A DNA stretch of 64,000 nucleotides from Fischerella sp. CENA71 (GCA_024239075.1 JANBVI010000027.1:372001-436000); one strand, 5' to 3'; positions 38,321 to 48,032 are shown, counted from the first letter of the stretch. Notes: a model not told the origin generated them from the sequence alone. A program made the numbers and translations.

Positions 38321-39031
38321 ATGATTCCTATTAGCGATAACCTTTTCATTAGTTCGCGTCAAAAACCGATAATGATTTATTGGTTAATTGGTATGAATAT
38401 TGCTTTATTTTTATGGGAATTTAAGCTAGAAATCAGTGGACAGTTAGGTTTTTTTGTGAATAATTGGGGTTTAATTCCAGCCCAAATGCATGGCGCGATC
38501 GCTAATTTATTTACTGGTAATTCTGCTGCTGGAATATTTGTGTTGTCGCGTTCTGCTTCTTTGTTAACTGCAATGTTTCTTCACGGTAGTTTTAGCCAAA
38601 TTTTGGGTAATTTACTATTTTTATGGGTTTTTGGCAGAAATTTAGAAAATATTCTTGGACATGGAAGATTTTTGGTATTTTATCTGATGTGTGGCGTTCT
38701 GACAGGAATAATCCAAATTCTTGCTAATCCCAATTTGACCGTACCATTGATAGGTGCAAATGGTGCGATCGCATCTGTTTTGGGAGCATATATCTTCAAG
38801 TTTCCGAAAGTTAAAATTGATACTGTTATGCCTCTTTTAGTTATCTTTATACCTATGCAAATTCCAGCAATTTTCTATACAATTTGGTGGTTTGTTCAAC
38901 AATTATTTTATGGGATTGGTAGTTTAAATATTCCTGGTGGTGTCAACCCGCTGAATAGTATTAATTATTGGGCGCAGATTGCAGGGTTTATTATCGGTGT
39001 AACTACCATGAAAAGATTACAACTAAAATGA
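38321..39031 (+). CDS. Rhomboid-fold membrane protein lacking the catalytic dyad
   Basis: A 236-residue protein with about six membrane helices and clear rhomboid motifs: FLHGSFSQILGNLLFLWVFG in the loop/helix 2 region, and the helix 4 and helix 6 regions. The catalytic serine motif GxSG reads GANG (N147), and the catalytic histidine in helix 6 is glutamine (WAQIAGF, Q219). Both members of the dyad are therefore replaced and the protein should have no protease activity, like the iRhom and Derlin pseudoproteases. The frame is intact, so it is probably a functional non-enzymatic protein. It is divergent from the kinase gene. Confidence 0.88.
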   Translation: MIPISDNLFISSRQKPIMIYWLIGMNIALFLWEFKLEISGQLGFFVNNWGLIPAQMHGAIANLFTGNSAAGIFVLSRSASLLTAMFLHGSFSQILGNLLFLWVFGRNLENILGHGRFLVFYLMCGVLTGIIQILANPNLTVPLIGANGAIASVLGAYIFKFPKVKIDTVMPLLVIFIPMQIPAIFYTIWWFVQQLFYGIGSLNIPGGVNPLNSINYWAQIAGFIIGVTTMKRLQLK

Positions 39032-39069
39032 GTATGCATAGACAGCTACCAACCACCAACCATCAATAA

Positions 39070-40707
39070 CTAAAATTTTAAATCATCCAAAGATTCTTCG
39101 ATTTCTAAATCTAAAATTATTTCTTGAACTTTTTTATATTTTGCGAGATTACCTTCTTTATAATATATATCTTTAGCTTTCTGAAAATCTGCGATCGCTT
39201 CTTGTTTATCTCCTAAATCATAACGAGCATTGCCGCGATTATAATAGGCATCGGCATCATTGATATTTATTTTAATCGTTTCTGTATAGTCTGCGATCGC
39301 TCCTTCATAATCTTGGACATCATAACGAGCATTACCACGATTATAATAAGCATCGGCATCATGACCATTAATTTTAATTGCTTGAGTATAATCTGTGATT
39401 GCTCCTTCATAGTCTCCCAATTCTAGGCGAAAGTTACCACGCTTTTTATAAGCAAGAAAATCATCAGCATCAAGCTCACTTTCTTGGACAAAGTCTTCAA
39501 TTTGTTCTTGATAATCGCCAATTTTGATATTTTTAAAATTTATTTTACCTTCTGGCTGTGGATATAACTTGACTAATTGAGTATAATCTTCGATAGCTCC
39601 TTGTTTATCGCCTAAAAAATAACGCACATCAGCACGATTTTTGTATGCGATCGCATCATTAGGATTAATTCTAATTGCCTGAGTATAATCGGCAATTGCT
39701 CCTTCATAATCTCCTAGCTGATAACGTGCTAAACCACTTTTATTATAAGCTTTAATGTATTTCGGATTAATTCTAATTGCCTGGGCATAATCAGCAATTG
39801 CTCCTTCATAATCTCCTACTTGATAACGTGCTAAACCAAGCTTATAGTATGTATCGGCATCATGAGAACATAATTGCAATGCTTCATTATAATTGATAAT
39901 GGCAGCATGAAATTGTCCTTTTCCACTGCATTCATCGCCGAGTTTTATGTAAATTAGATTTAACTCTTCACTTTGAGTATTTATATTTTTAACTGAATCT
40001 AAATGCAGTTTTGTGAATGAAGTGTATGGTTGTTGATAGATTAATTCTGATTTAATATTTTGTTTGTTATTTGTAAATATTTTTTCATTTAGCTGATGAT
40101 TTTTCACATCTTGTAATTGTTCTAAATAACCACGTAAACCACCACCATAAAGTAATTGCTGTATCCCGAAGGAAATTCTGCCAGTTTTCAGCTTAATCAT
40201 TTGAGTTGGCAGAAAACCAGCAAGGAAGAGATGATACTCTGATTGTGCTTCATTGACTTGCTCTTGAATTAAAATGCAAACAACAACTGCATTTTTCTCA
40301 ACTTCTTCGGCACTGATTGACCATCTGACTTTATCAATGTTACCGTAACGAGATTTTACCTCAATCCCAATAGATGGATTAGCTGTCATCGTGAAATCTG
40401 TTTTACCATCTCCGCCAATTCTTTTTTCGTAATCTACTTCTGTTATTAAATCAGCTAGGCGTTCTTTGACAACTTCCTCTCCTAACTTTCCTTTGAGGTA
40501 GCTGATAAAAACATCACGCACTGGTGAAACACGTTTATATTTTTCTGCCATTAGCCAGCAAAAATCTCTAAGGTTTTTTAACCTTTCTCCAGAGATTATT
40601 GTTGTTTCACTATATTGACCCTCTATTTGACAATGCAGCAGACAACCAGATGTTAACCTTTTGATGAAGTCTGATTGAAGCGATCGCAGTACCGTTATCC
40701 AATCCAT
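39070..40707 (-). CDS. PD-(D/E)XK-like domain fused to TPR repeats
   Basis: A 545-residue protein. The N-terminal ~190 residues look like a PD-(D/E)XK nuclease-type fold: GEEVVKERLADLI, then D104 in KTDFTM, then E116 and K118 in GIEVKSR. The C-terminal ~300 residues contain at least seven TPR units (for instance YYNRGNARYDVQDYEGAIADY). I do not know a named family for this fusion, and nuclease activity is only inferred from the motif. It has no signal peptide. It could be a nucleic-acid binding or degrading protein guided by TPR contacts. It is convergent with the rhomboid gene. Confidence 0.78.
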   Translation of the reverse strand: MDWITVLRSLQSDFIKRLTSGCLLHCQIEGQYSETTIISGERLKNLRDFCWLMAEKYKRVSPVRDVFISYLKGKLGEEVVKERLADLITEVDYEKRIGGDGKTDFTMTANPSIGIEVKSRYGNIDKVRWSISAEEVEKNAVVVCILIQEQVNEAQSEYHLFLAGFLPTQMIKLKTGRISFGIQQLLYGGGLRGYLEQLQDVKNHQLNEKIFTNNKQNIKSELIYQQPYTSFTKLHLDSVKNINTQSEELNLIYIKLGDECSGKGQFHAAIINYNEALQLCSHDADTYYKLGLARYQVGDYEGAIADYAQAIRINPKYIKAYNKSGLARYQLGDYEGAIADYTQAIRINPNDAIAYKNRADVRYFLGDKQGAIEDYTQLVKLYPQPEGKINFKNIKIGDYQEQIEDFVQESELDADDFLAYKKRGNFRLELGDYEGAITDYTQAIKINGHDADAYYNRGNARYDVQDYEGAIADYTETIKININDADAYYNRGNARYDLGDKQEAIADFQKAKDIYYKEGNLAKYKKVQEIILDLEIEESLDDLKF

Positions 40708-40886
40708 TGATATTTCTGCGAATCTTTTGATCAGGTGATTCTATCTAAGATATCAAAACTGAACTGACTGTCAAAATAAAACCCCACTCTTATTATCTAA
40801 GTTAAGGGCGGGGTTATGTGATCATAGGCAATTCAACAATCTTTACTTTTGCTAATCCCAAGAAGTTAGCATATTTGTAGATTAAT

Positions 40887-42530
40887 TTAGAATCTGTAAC
40901 CAATTCCTAACATTAGACCAACATCTGTGTCATCTACAAAAGAAGCATTTACAGAACCTGTGATCATAAATTGAGAAGACAAAGGATAATCTACACCCCC
41001 AGTGAGTAACAAACCAATATCAGTGTCATCACCAGTTCCGATAGCTACACCAGCACCCACATAAGGAGCTATAACAGCATCACTACCACCAATATCAGTT
41101 GGTCGGAAAGCAAAGTCAAAAGTGATAGGAACTAGAAAGACCGTATCATCACCAATCACTGCACCTGGTCGGATTGAGAAATTGTTTGTGATCCCAAATT
41201 TACTGGTGACAGCGAAGTTTCCACTGCCAAGAGCCGTATTACCACCTAAACCAATGTTACCAGCAACGGCAATGTAGTTTTTCTTAACTCTAACACCAGC
41301 CTGTTGACCTTCTGGCTTTTGCTCTTGGGCCAATTCCGGTGGAATCAAAACCTGGTTAATGACGTGTACAACACCATTAGTCGCTTTCACATCTGGTTGG
41401 ATGACACTGGCATTATTGACTGCAATTTGATTATTAGCAGTATCAACTTTTACATTGACAGATTCATCTTCCAAAGTTTTGACTTCACCAGATGTCAGTT
41501 TGTTTGCAGGCAGATCACCAGAAACTACGTGATATCTCAAAATCTTGATTAACGTTTCTCTATTTTCTGGTTGCTGCAACTGCTGTAGAACATCTGGAGG
41601 TAAAGCAGCAAATGCTTGGTCTGTAGGAGCAAAAACTGTATAGGGACCTGGTTGTCTTAAAGCATCCGCTAAACCTGCTGTCTTCAACAAAGAAGTCAGA
41701 GTTGTAAAACTACCACTAGACTCAGCAATAGAAACAATATCACCTGTAGTTTGAGGATTACCACCCACGATATAACTTACAGCTGCCACATTGCCAGGTA
41801 ATGGTTGCACTTGTCCAAGTCTCACCAATGCTTGATACAAAAGTGCAGCCGCCTCCGCACGTGTCAAACCCCCTTGAGGATTCAGCGTTTTGACATCAGG
41901 ATAGTTGACAACAATATTGGCTTGTGTTGCTGCTGCCACTTGATTAGTAGCATAAGACGGAATTTGAGCAGCATCTACATAATTAGTAGAAAGAGTTTGT
42001 TCTACAGAGCCACTGGGAGATAAATTGAGTCCACTAGCTACAGCAGTAATCGCATCTGCTTTGGAAACTGTTTGATTCGGCTGAAACAAATTATTCGGAT
42101 AACCTGCCAGAAATCCAGCTTCATAAGCAGCTTTAATTGCAGATGCAGCCCAATAATCAGAAGGCACATCTCTAAAGCCTTCTGGCGGTAGCTGACGAAC
42201 TGGATTTAGTGTAAAAGCTTTTTGGAACATCGCTGCAAGTTCAGCCCTGGTTACGGGTTGATTTGGTCTGAAACTTCCATCTGGAAAACCAGCAATTACA
42301 TTTCTTGCAGCTAAACCTTGAATAAATGGTAACGCCCAGTAATCTGCTGGCACATCAGCAAAGCTAGGAGTCGTTACAGCAGGTGCGGGTGTGGGTGCAG
42401 GTGCTGGAGTTGGGGCATTAACCTGAGCAGATACAGGAGCGGACATTATTATTGGACTTGTCACAGTAGCCATCATTCCTAAAGCTACTAATGCGCTACT
42501 TGTGAACGACCAACTAGATAAACTACGCAT
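40887..42530 (-). CDS. SLH-fasciclin-beta-barrel cell-surface protein
   Basis: A 547-residue exported protein. The signal peptide ends near VSAQV. A proline-alanine linker (APTPAPAPTPAPA) is followed by three SLH domains (FADVPADYWALPFIQ, FRDVPSDYWAASAIK and a weaker third) that bind the cell wall. A fasciclin domain then covers about residues 265-400 (YTVFAPTDQAFAALP, ILRYHVVSGDL, NGVVHVINQVLIP). The last ~130 residues look like an outer-membrane beta-barrel ending in GIGYRF, with C-terminal phenylalanine. I chose the ATG at 42530, which has AGGAGG 8 nt upstream. It may tether the outer membrane to peptidoglycan and mediate adhesion. Confidence 0.87.
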   Translation of the reverse strand: MRSLSSWSFTSSALVALGMMATVTSPIIMSAPVSAQVNAPTPAPAPTPAPAVTTPSFADVPADYWALPFIQGLAARNVIAGFPDGSFRPNQPVTRAELAAMFQKAFTLNPVRQLPPEGFRDVPSDYWAASAIKAAYEAGFLAGYPNNLFQPNQTVSKADAITAVASGLNLSPSGSVEQTLSTNYVDAAQIPSYATNQVAAATQANIVVNYPDVKTLNPQGGLTRAEAAALLYQALVRLGQVQPLPGNVAAVSYIVGGNPQTTGDIVSIAESSGSFTTLTSLLKTAGLADALRQPGPYTVFAPTDQAFAALPPDVLQQLQQPENRETLIKILRYHVVSGDLPANKLTSGEVKTLEDESVNVKVDTANNQIAVNNASVIQPDVKATNGVVHVINQVLIPPELAQEQKPEGQQAGVRVKKNYIAVAGNIGLGGNTALGSGNFAVTSKFGITNNFSIRPGAVIGDDTVFLVPITFDFAFRPTDIGGSDAVIAPYVGAGVAIGTGDDTDIGLLLTGGVDYPLSSQFMITGSVNASFVDDTDVGLMLGIGYRF

Positions 42531-43634
42531 GAACACTTCCTCCTCAACAACACATATCGACAGTTAACAAAACAGAACTTTTACCTTGACTTAGACATGC
42601 AAAATACAATCCTTCTTGCTTTTATTTGTGATGATATCAGTTGATTTTGTAAATTCAAACAGAAGTTTTTGTTTTGACTTCCATTTAATGAAGTTTCATA
42701 ACTATAATGTCCAACATATCAATCAAAAAAACAACATTTCTTAATGTATAAAATTTTCTAATATTTTTTGGCAAATATTCTAAGTATGCTTAGTCAAGGA
42801 GCAGATTTTTGGTCATGATTTGTCAGCTATATTACAAGCCATATCATCAATTGAATATCAGCAAACTAGAAAGTGAGAATGAATCACACTCTCCAGAGTA
42901 GGCAATTGCTTGAGTCAATATTGACCTTTTTATTAATAATACCTGTTTTTGAGCGTCTGAGTCATATATCAAAAGCAAGGAATATATATCTACCGAAAGC
43001 AAGGGATGGTAGATGCTAAATGTCTGTTAAGCTCATAATATGAAGCAAATTGTTCGCTATTCGAGCAGCACAGTGAAATCATAATTAATTTTCCATAACT
43101 TCAAGAGCATACATAATATCAACTTAACTAAAGTCTGTCTTAAAAATAGGTATGAGGCTGTAGGGGTGTAGTGGCGTAGGAAGAATTGTATTTTTATGTT
43201 TGGTTGTAGGATTTTCCCATGACTGAATGTCTTGAAAACAATGAACTTTTAGCAAGAATTCTCTTACCGGAAACGCATTCCCGCTCAAGAATTGGAAATT
43301 AGGGAAAAGATATTCATATCGTTGTTGTAGGCATAGTCGTCCGTGGCGTTCTACCAAATAATAAGCATATTTGTAATGGACGAGTTTTAACTAACAGTGA
43401 CTTGCGATTAAAAAAATCAAAGCATAATAAACTCAACAACTTTCTAACTATATAGTTAGCCCTGACAACACGGTTATATTCATGAATATCGGTGAAAAAC
43501 AATATCCCCGACTTTTTAGAAAAGTCGGGGATTTATGTGTTCAGCTTTTATAAATCAAATACGATCGCTATATTTTAGAGCAATACATCGTAGTTGTTAA
43601 AAAGTGCTTTTCTATCATTACACCTCTAAGATTT
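42531..43634. other. Long AT-rich intergenic region
   Basis: About 1.1 kb without a supported gene on either strand. Short frames exist but have no family pattern. The 5' untranslated region of the SLH gene is at the left end. Near 42990 a CTACC...GGTAG inverted pair is visible. Confidence 0.6.
43503..43532. terminator. Strong hairpin ATCCCCGACTTTT / AAAAGTCGGGGAT
   Basis: A 13-bp stem with a 4-nt loop. T-rich sequence follows on the minus strand. It lies about 100 bp downstream of the small gene at 43635-43817, so it may end that transcript. Confidence 0.65.
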
Positions 43635-43817
43635 TCACTTCTGCTTGAGGTTATAGATGATGGATGGCTGGGTATTGGGAATATTTACGGAAGAGTAATT
43701 AGCAATCACTAACAGAGGCAATGTCAAAGTTAGCAAACCGATCACAGTTCCGATGATGTCTGCCAAACGATGGGAAGATGCATCGGTTGAATTGGCAGAC
43801 TGGCTGTTTGAATTCAT
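43635..43817 (-). CDS. Small single-pass membrane protein, 60 residues
   Basis: A short protein starting MNSNSQSANSTDASSHRLAD, with one hydrophobic helix ([20 protein letters not shown], about residues 21-40). The polar serine-rich N-terminus and positively charged C-terminus (NLKQK) suggest one membrane pass. I do not recognise it, although similar tiny proteins occur in cyanobacteria. It sits alone in AT-rich DNA. The Shine-Dalgarno is weak and no partner is near. A hairpin terminator downstream supports transcription. Confidence 0.6.
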   Translation of the reverse strand: MNSNSQSANSTDASSHRLADIIGTVIGLLTLTLPLLVIANYSSVNIPNTQPSIIYNLKQK

Positions 43818-44780
43818 AAAAAGTTTGTTTGTTCACTTTATTTTGTAATTAGACTCTGACAAATAGAGTCTAGTTACTATTTTAGCTACTTTTTAACTGT
43901 AATTTTTGGAATCGTCAAGATTGTATCTATCTTAATCAAGCTAATTTTGAGTTTTTTGTATATAGCAACAATTGATACTAAATTTTTATGACAAACATGT
44001 TATAACCGTGTAATTATTATTGCTTAACTTTTTATTAACCTATACAATCTCTACATTTCTACATTGTAGTTCAAAGAAATTTCTAGCATCTTAAGAAGAG
44101 AATTATAGACTTAATTTAATTTATGTAATTTTATATACAAAATTTCTGATGGATAAAACTCGAACAAGCTTAAAAAGCTGAATTGAGAGGTTTTTGTTTT
44201 TGTAAATTTACTCAAAAATACACTAATTCAATCATTTCTATATATTTATGTTTATATTTATATTTTTGAGATTAGTCAGTAATAGTACTGAAAAAATGAT
44301 ATTGAGAGCATCTAAGTAATCAATATTTTAAATCCTAAATATACATTGATTATATACAACTATTGTTTAATATTTTGTAATTTACATCAGTGATTTTACC
44401 CAAGAAAAAATAAGTTAAGAGAAAATATTAGATAAACTTGATTTTTGATATTTTGTCAATCTATAAATAGGTAGATAAAAATTATTTCATCTCAAGCAAT
44501 TAATATAGTCGGTACTTCGCAGTCTAATTCTAAACCAGAAATTAGCATAATTATTAGAAACTTGTACTCCACCAAATCAAGTTCACCTAGTTTGCAGTAA
44601 GCACTTCAGTGCTTCTAAAGCGATTTCTAGGTCACTATAAACTTTTAAAATTACACAAATTTGAAAAAAGAATGAGACAAATGAACTGACATAACTCTTA
44701 TGCACCAAAGAGTTTCCCAATCCAAAATCCAAAATGGTATTAGCTTGGCATAGTGCTGGCTTAAGAATAATCTCAAATGA
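43818..44780. other. AT-rich intergenic region
   Basis: Nearly 1 kb of AT-rich DNA with no supported gene. A palindrome-type sequence TAAGCACTTCAGTGCTT lies near 44598. Frames of up to 69 codons lack any family pattern. Confidence 0.55.
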
Positions 44781-44809
44781 AAAAACCGCCACTAGTAAAG
44801 TAGGGCGGT
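44781..44809 (-). terminator. Rho-independent terminator after the DUF362 gene
   Basis: On the minus strand a stem with ACCGCC arms (44785-44790 with its complement at 44804-44809) is followed by six T. It lies about 80 bp after the DUF362 stop codon. Confidence 0.72.
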
Positions 44810-44889
44810 CTGGTTAAGCAATCGGAGGGTATTTTTAGCTTACTCTGGCGGTTTTGAAATTGCTGTAGCAGAATTTGCACTTGTTGTAG

Positions 44890-45861
44890 CTAGCTTCTAA
44901 CATAAGCGCTGATTGGTTCTTTGATAAACTTGATGTAGAGATGTTTGAACGTAGATTTGATGACGCGAGGCATACCAAAATCAATGGAAACTAATTTGTC
45001 TGGTAATCGCCAATCATCTATTTTTAATAACTCAGGATGCAAACAAGGATAATGAATGGCGTTTAGTTCTGGACAGAGTCCTAAACGCATAGATGCAGCG
45101 ACAGTAGGTACTGTTATCGGTGGGACATTAAGTATCTCTACCATAGCTCGATCTAAGGCAAATACATTTGGTGATGCACCTAAAATACCCAATGAACGAG
45201 GTTCGCCACCACTAGGACCATTGCCTTCATGACCGATAATACCGTCTAATATGGTCAGATTGGGGTTAATTGTTCTAGCAGTTTCTACTAACATTTCTCC
45301 GAATCTGTTAGCATCTTTTCCTGCTTCCATGTGCCACCAAGCTTTCATTTTGCCAGGAACGCAACCAAACAAATTTTTTACACCCAATGTCAGCACTAAT
45401 TGAGCATGAGATTTGACTTTGGGTAGATTGATCACTACATCTGCTTCCATTGCTTCTTGGGACAATAGCAGATGGTTGAACTCCTCGCTCACAGTTTGAT
45501 AACGAACACCTTGGAAATCAATTATTGGCAGATTAAGTTCTTCTAAAATCGGTTGATAACCATTGGCTACAGCTACTCCCTTGGCGCTACCGAAAGCAGG
45601 ACTATCGCCTAAAAATGGCTTACCGCCAGCTTCAATTACCATCTGCGCTACTACATAAACTAGTTGCGATCGCGTGGTACACTCTTTGCCAGGACGTGCG
45701 CCTGTAAGCAAATTAGGTTTAAGTAAAACGCGATTCCCTGGTTTGACAAACGCCGCCATTCCTCCAAATGGTTCTAGCAGTGTTTCTAAAGACTTTCTTA
45801 AAATATCTTGTTCGTAAGAATTAGCTCGAATGAAACTAACAGTTGGTGTTTGAGTTTGCAT
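44890..45861 (-). CDS. DUF362 domain protein
   Basis: A 323-residue protein of the DUF362 family (PF04015). Typical motifs are VLLKPNLLTG, a SPAFGSA segment, VINLPKVKSHAQLVLTLGVKNLFG and LDGIIGHEGNGPSGG. The C-terminal ferredoxin-like 4Fe-4S region found in many relatives is absent here. The biochemical role is unknown to me. I chose the ATG at 45861 because the residues upstream of it (IPNPQSPIP and so on) are translated GGGGATT heptamer repeat. The gene follows an aspartase-family gene on the same strand. Confidence 0.87.
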   Translation of the reverse strand: MQTQTPTVSFIRANSYEQDILRKSLETLLEPFGGMAAFVKPGNRVLLKPNLLTGARPGKECTTRSQLVYVVAQMVIEAGGKPFLGDSPAFGSAKGVAVANGYQPILEELNLPIIDFQGVRYQTVSEEFNHLLLSQEAMEADVVINLPKVKSHAQLVLTLGVKNLFGCVPGKMKAWWHMEAGKDANRFGEMLVETARTINPNLTILDGIIGHEGNGPSGGEPRSLGILGASPNVFALDRAMVEILNVPPITVPTVAASMRLGLCPELNAIHYPCLHPELLKIDDWRLPDKLVSIDFGMPRVIKSTFKHLYIKFIKEPISAYVRS

Positions 45862-45868
45862 ATTAGGA

Positions 45869-45897
45869 AAGGGGATTGGGGATTGGGGATTGGGAAT
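45869..45897 (-). repeat. GGGGATT heptamers upstream of the DUF362 gene
   Basis: Four tandem GGGGATT-type units lie 8 bp upstream of the start codon, forming an STRR leader. Confidence 0.78.
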
Positions 45898-45956
45898 CAG
45901 GGAAGGATTAATCACTGATTACCAAGCAACTACTGACCACTAACCAGTAACTATTT

Positions 45957-47372
45957 CTATTCCAAGGGTACAATTTGGCTCATTTGTTCCAGATTTAAAA
46001 CCTCGGCTAATTCTGCTTCACTCATCAGTCCTTTTTCCAGCACAATCTGTCGTAGGGATTTGCCGGTTTCCAAGGATTCTTTCGCCACGGATGCAGCATT
46101 TAAATAACCAATGTGGGTATTTAAAGCTGTTACTAAAGCTAAACTACCTTCTGCATATGCTAAACAACGTTCCTGGTTAGCGGTAATTCCTTGAATGCAG
46201 CGTTGGGTGAGTGCAGCAATGGTGTTACCGAGAATTTCGATACTATGAATCAAGTTATAGGCAATCAATGGCATCATGACATTTAATTCTAATTGTCCTG
46301 CTTGAGCTGCTAGTGCGATCGCACTGTCGTAACCCATGACCTGAAAACACACCATTGATGTCATCTCTGCCATCACAGGATTGTACTTACCGGGCATAAT
46401 CGAAGAACCAGGCTGTACTGGTGGGAGTTGAATTTCTTTTAAACCAGTTTTTGGCCCGGAGTCCATCAACCGCAAATCATGAGAAATTTTGACTAAATCT
46501 TGCGCTATGTTACGTAAAGCACCAGAAACATTGACAAATGGTGCCATACTCTGCATTGCTGCCATGAGGTGAGATGCAGGTTGTAGGGGACTATTAATTA
46601 ATTCTGCCAGAGTTGCTACCACACGGGCGCGATATTGGGGATGAGTATTCATACCTGTACCCGCTGCACTTCCACCCAAACCCAGTACCATTAAGTCACC
46701 ACTAGCGGTGTAAATTCGATTTTGGTGTTCTGTGAGAATCTGCGCCCAAGCGCGAAAATTTTCACCCAAGCGCACCGGAACAGCATCTTGCATGTGAGTT
46801 CTGCCAGAACGGACGATATCTTGAAACTCTGCTGCTTTTGTCTCTAATGTCGCGATCGCTGTTTCTAAAGCTGGATGCAGTGTTCTAGACAATGCCAATA
46901 AACCACCAATTCTAATTGCCGTGGGAATCACATCATTGGTAGACTGTCCGTAATTAACGTGATCATTAGGACTAACACGCTTGTAGTTACCCTTCTCATC
47001 GCCAAGAATTTCTAACGCCCGATTTGCTAGTACTTCATTGACATTCATATGATGAGATGTACCAGCACCCGCTTGATAAACATCTACCACAAACTGATCA
47101 CGGAACTTACCTGCTAGAACTTCATCCGCAGCTTGGATTATTGCTTGACTGACTTCTTGGGGAATACAACCTAGTTCACCATTGACGATCGCAGTCGCTT
47201 TTTTAATTAGGATACAGGCATCTACGTAAGTAGCTAGTGGTTTAATGCCGCTAATGGGGAAGTTTTCTGTGGCGCGTAGTGTTTGAATACCGTAATAAAC
47301 GCTACTAGCAATCTGGCGATCGCCCATCGAATCACGTTCTATTCTGTATTCAGAATCTGTGTGTTGAGTCAT
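45957..47372 (-). CDS. aspA: Aspartate ammonia-lyase/fumarase superfamily enzyme
   Basis: A 471-residue enzyme of the aspartase/fumarase superfamily, which adds or removes ammonia or water across fumarate. The catalytic signature GSSIMPGKYNPVMAE is present, with SGRTHMQDAVPV and AGAGTSHHMNVNEV (the substrate loop), and NDHVNYGQSTNDV. The aspartase reading (aspartate to fumarate and ammonia) is favoured by overall length and the N-terminal RIERDSMGDRQI. The start ATG at 47372 is the only good one. The gene lies upstream of DUF362. Mg or effector control is not visible. Confidence 0.88.
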   Translation of the reverse strand: MTQHTDSEYRIERDSMGDRQIASSVYYGIQTLRATENFPISGIKPLATYVDACILIKKATAIVNGELGCIPQEVSQAIIQAADEVLAGKFRDQFVVDVYQAGAGTSHHMNVNEVLANRALEILGDEKGNYKRVSPNDHVNYGQSTNDVIPTAIRIGGLLALSRTLHPALETAIATLETKAAEFQDIVRSGRTHMQDAVPVRLGENFRAWAQILTEHQNRIYTASGDLMVLGLGGSAAGTGMNTHPQYRARVVATLAELINSPLQPASHLMAAMQSMAPFVNVSGALRNIAQDLVKISHDLRLMDSGPKTGLKEIQLPPVQPGSSIMPGKYNPVMAEMTSMVCFQVMGYDSAIALAAQAGQLELNVMMPLIAYNLIHSIEILGNTIAALTQRCIQGITANQERCLAYAEGSLALVTALNTHIGYLNAASVAKESLETGKSLRQIVLEKGLMSEAELAEVLNLEQMSQIVPLE

Positions 47373-47375
47373 AGT

Positions 47376-47519
47376 TATTTGAGATTTTGGATTTTAGATT
47401 GGGTATAGTTGCTTATAAAAATCAACAACCTAAAATTAAATATTATTTATTGCTATTACCGCAAACGAATTAATCTATCAAATAAATCCAAAATCTAAAA
47501 ATCAAAAATCTCAAATTTC
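47376..47519. repeat. AAAATCY heptamers in the aspA-pgsA divergent spacer
   Basis: Units of ATTTTGG/ATTTTAG near the aspA start and AAAATCT/AAAATCC near the pgsA start face each other across an AT-rich middle. The spacer is thus flanked by inverted STRR arrays. Confidence 0.7.
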
Positions 47520-48032
47520 ATGACTTTACCTAACTGGATTACATTTTCCCGCTTATTAGGCTTACCATTCCTGCTTTATGGTTTATACAACCCGACACCA
47601 ACAGCTAGGTGGGTGTGTTTGGCAATTTTCTTGGTTGCAGCTGGTACTGATTGGCTAGATGGGTACTTAGCGCGAAAACTCAACCAAATAAGTGATTTAG
47701 GTAAATTTCTTGATCCGTTAGTAGATAAATTACTGGTACTTGCTCCCCTATTAGTCTTGATTGAACTACAACAAATTCCGGCTTGGGGAGTATTTTTGAT
47801 ACTAGCACGGGAGTTAGCGATCGCTGGTTGGCGTGTGAATCAAACTACAATTACCGGAGCGAATATTTGGGGTAAACTCAAAACTGTTAGCCAAATCATT
47901 GCGATCGCTCTTTTGATTGCACCATTACCAGAAGTTTGGAGAATTCCCTCTCTCATTGCTTTTTGGGTTTCTGTCACCCTCACCATAATTTCTGGAATGA
48001 TTTACCTGTTACCGCAAACAAAATCAGAATAA
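47520..48032 (+). CDS. pgsA: CDP-diacylglycerol--glycerol-3-phosphate 3-phosphatidyltransferase
   Basis: A 170-residue membrane enzyme that makes phosphatidylglycerophosphate, the precursor of phosphatidylglycerol, the only phospholipid of thylakoids. The CDP-alcohol phosphatidyltransferase motif is complete: DGYLAR, then eight residues, then GKFLDPLVDK, with the two metal-binding aspartates. About five membrane helices are visible. The start MTLPNWITFSRL is family-like. Its last codons overlap the edge of a broken HepT-like gene on the other strand. Confidence 0.92.
   Translation: MTLPNWITFSRLLGLPFLLYGLYNPTPTARWVCLAIFLVAAGTDWLDGYLARKLNQISDLGKFLDPLVDKLLVLAPLLVLIELQQIPAWGVFLILARELAIAGWRVNQTTITGANIWGKLKTVSQIIAIALLIAPLPEVWRIPSLIAFWVSVTLTIISGMIYLLPQTKSE

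Noticed and set aside
39070-40100. Near-identical ~100-bp blocks suggesting a recent DNA duplication
   Set aside because: Explained by TPR units; similarity is real but expected for this repeat class. I cannot exclude recent internal duplication.
43124-43357. 77-codon minus-strand frame in AT-rich DNA
   Set aside because: No family motif, no ribosome-binding site, and biased composition typical of chance frames.
44583-44792. 69-codon minus-strand frame before the DUF362 terminator
   Set aside because: It starts inside a terminator hairpin and ends in a palindrome; no sign of a real protein.
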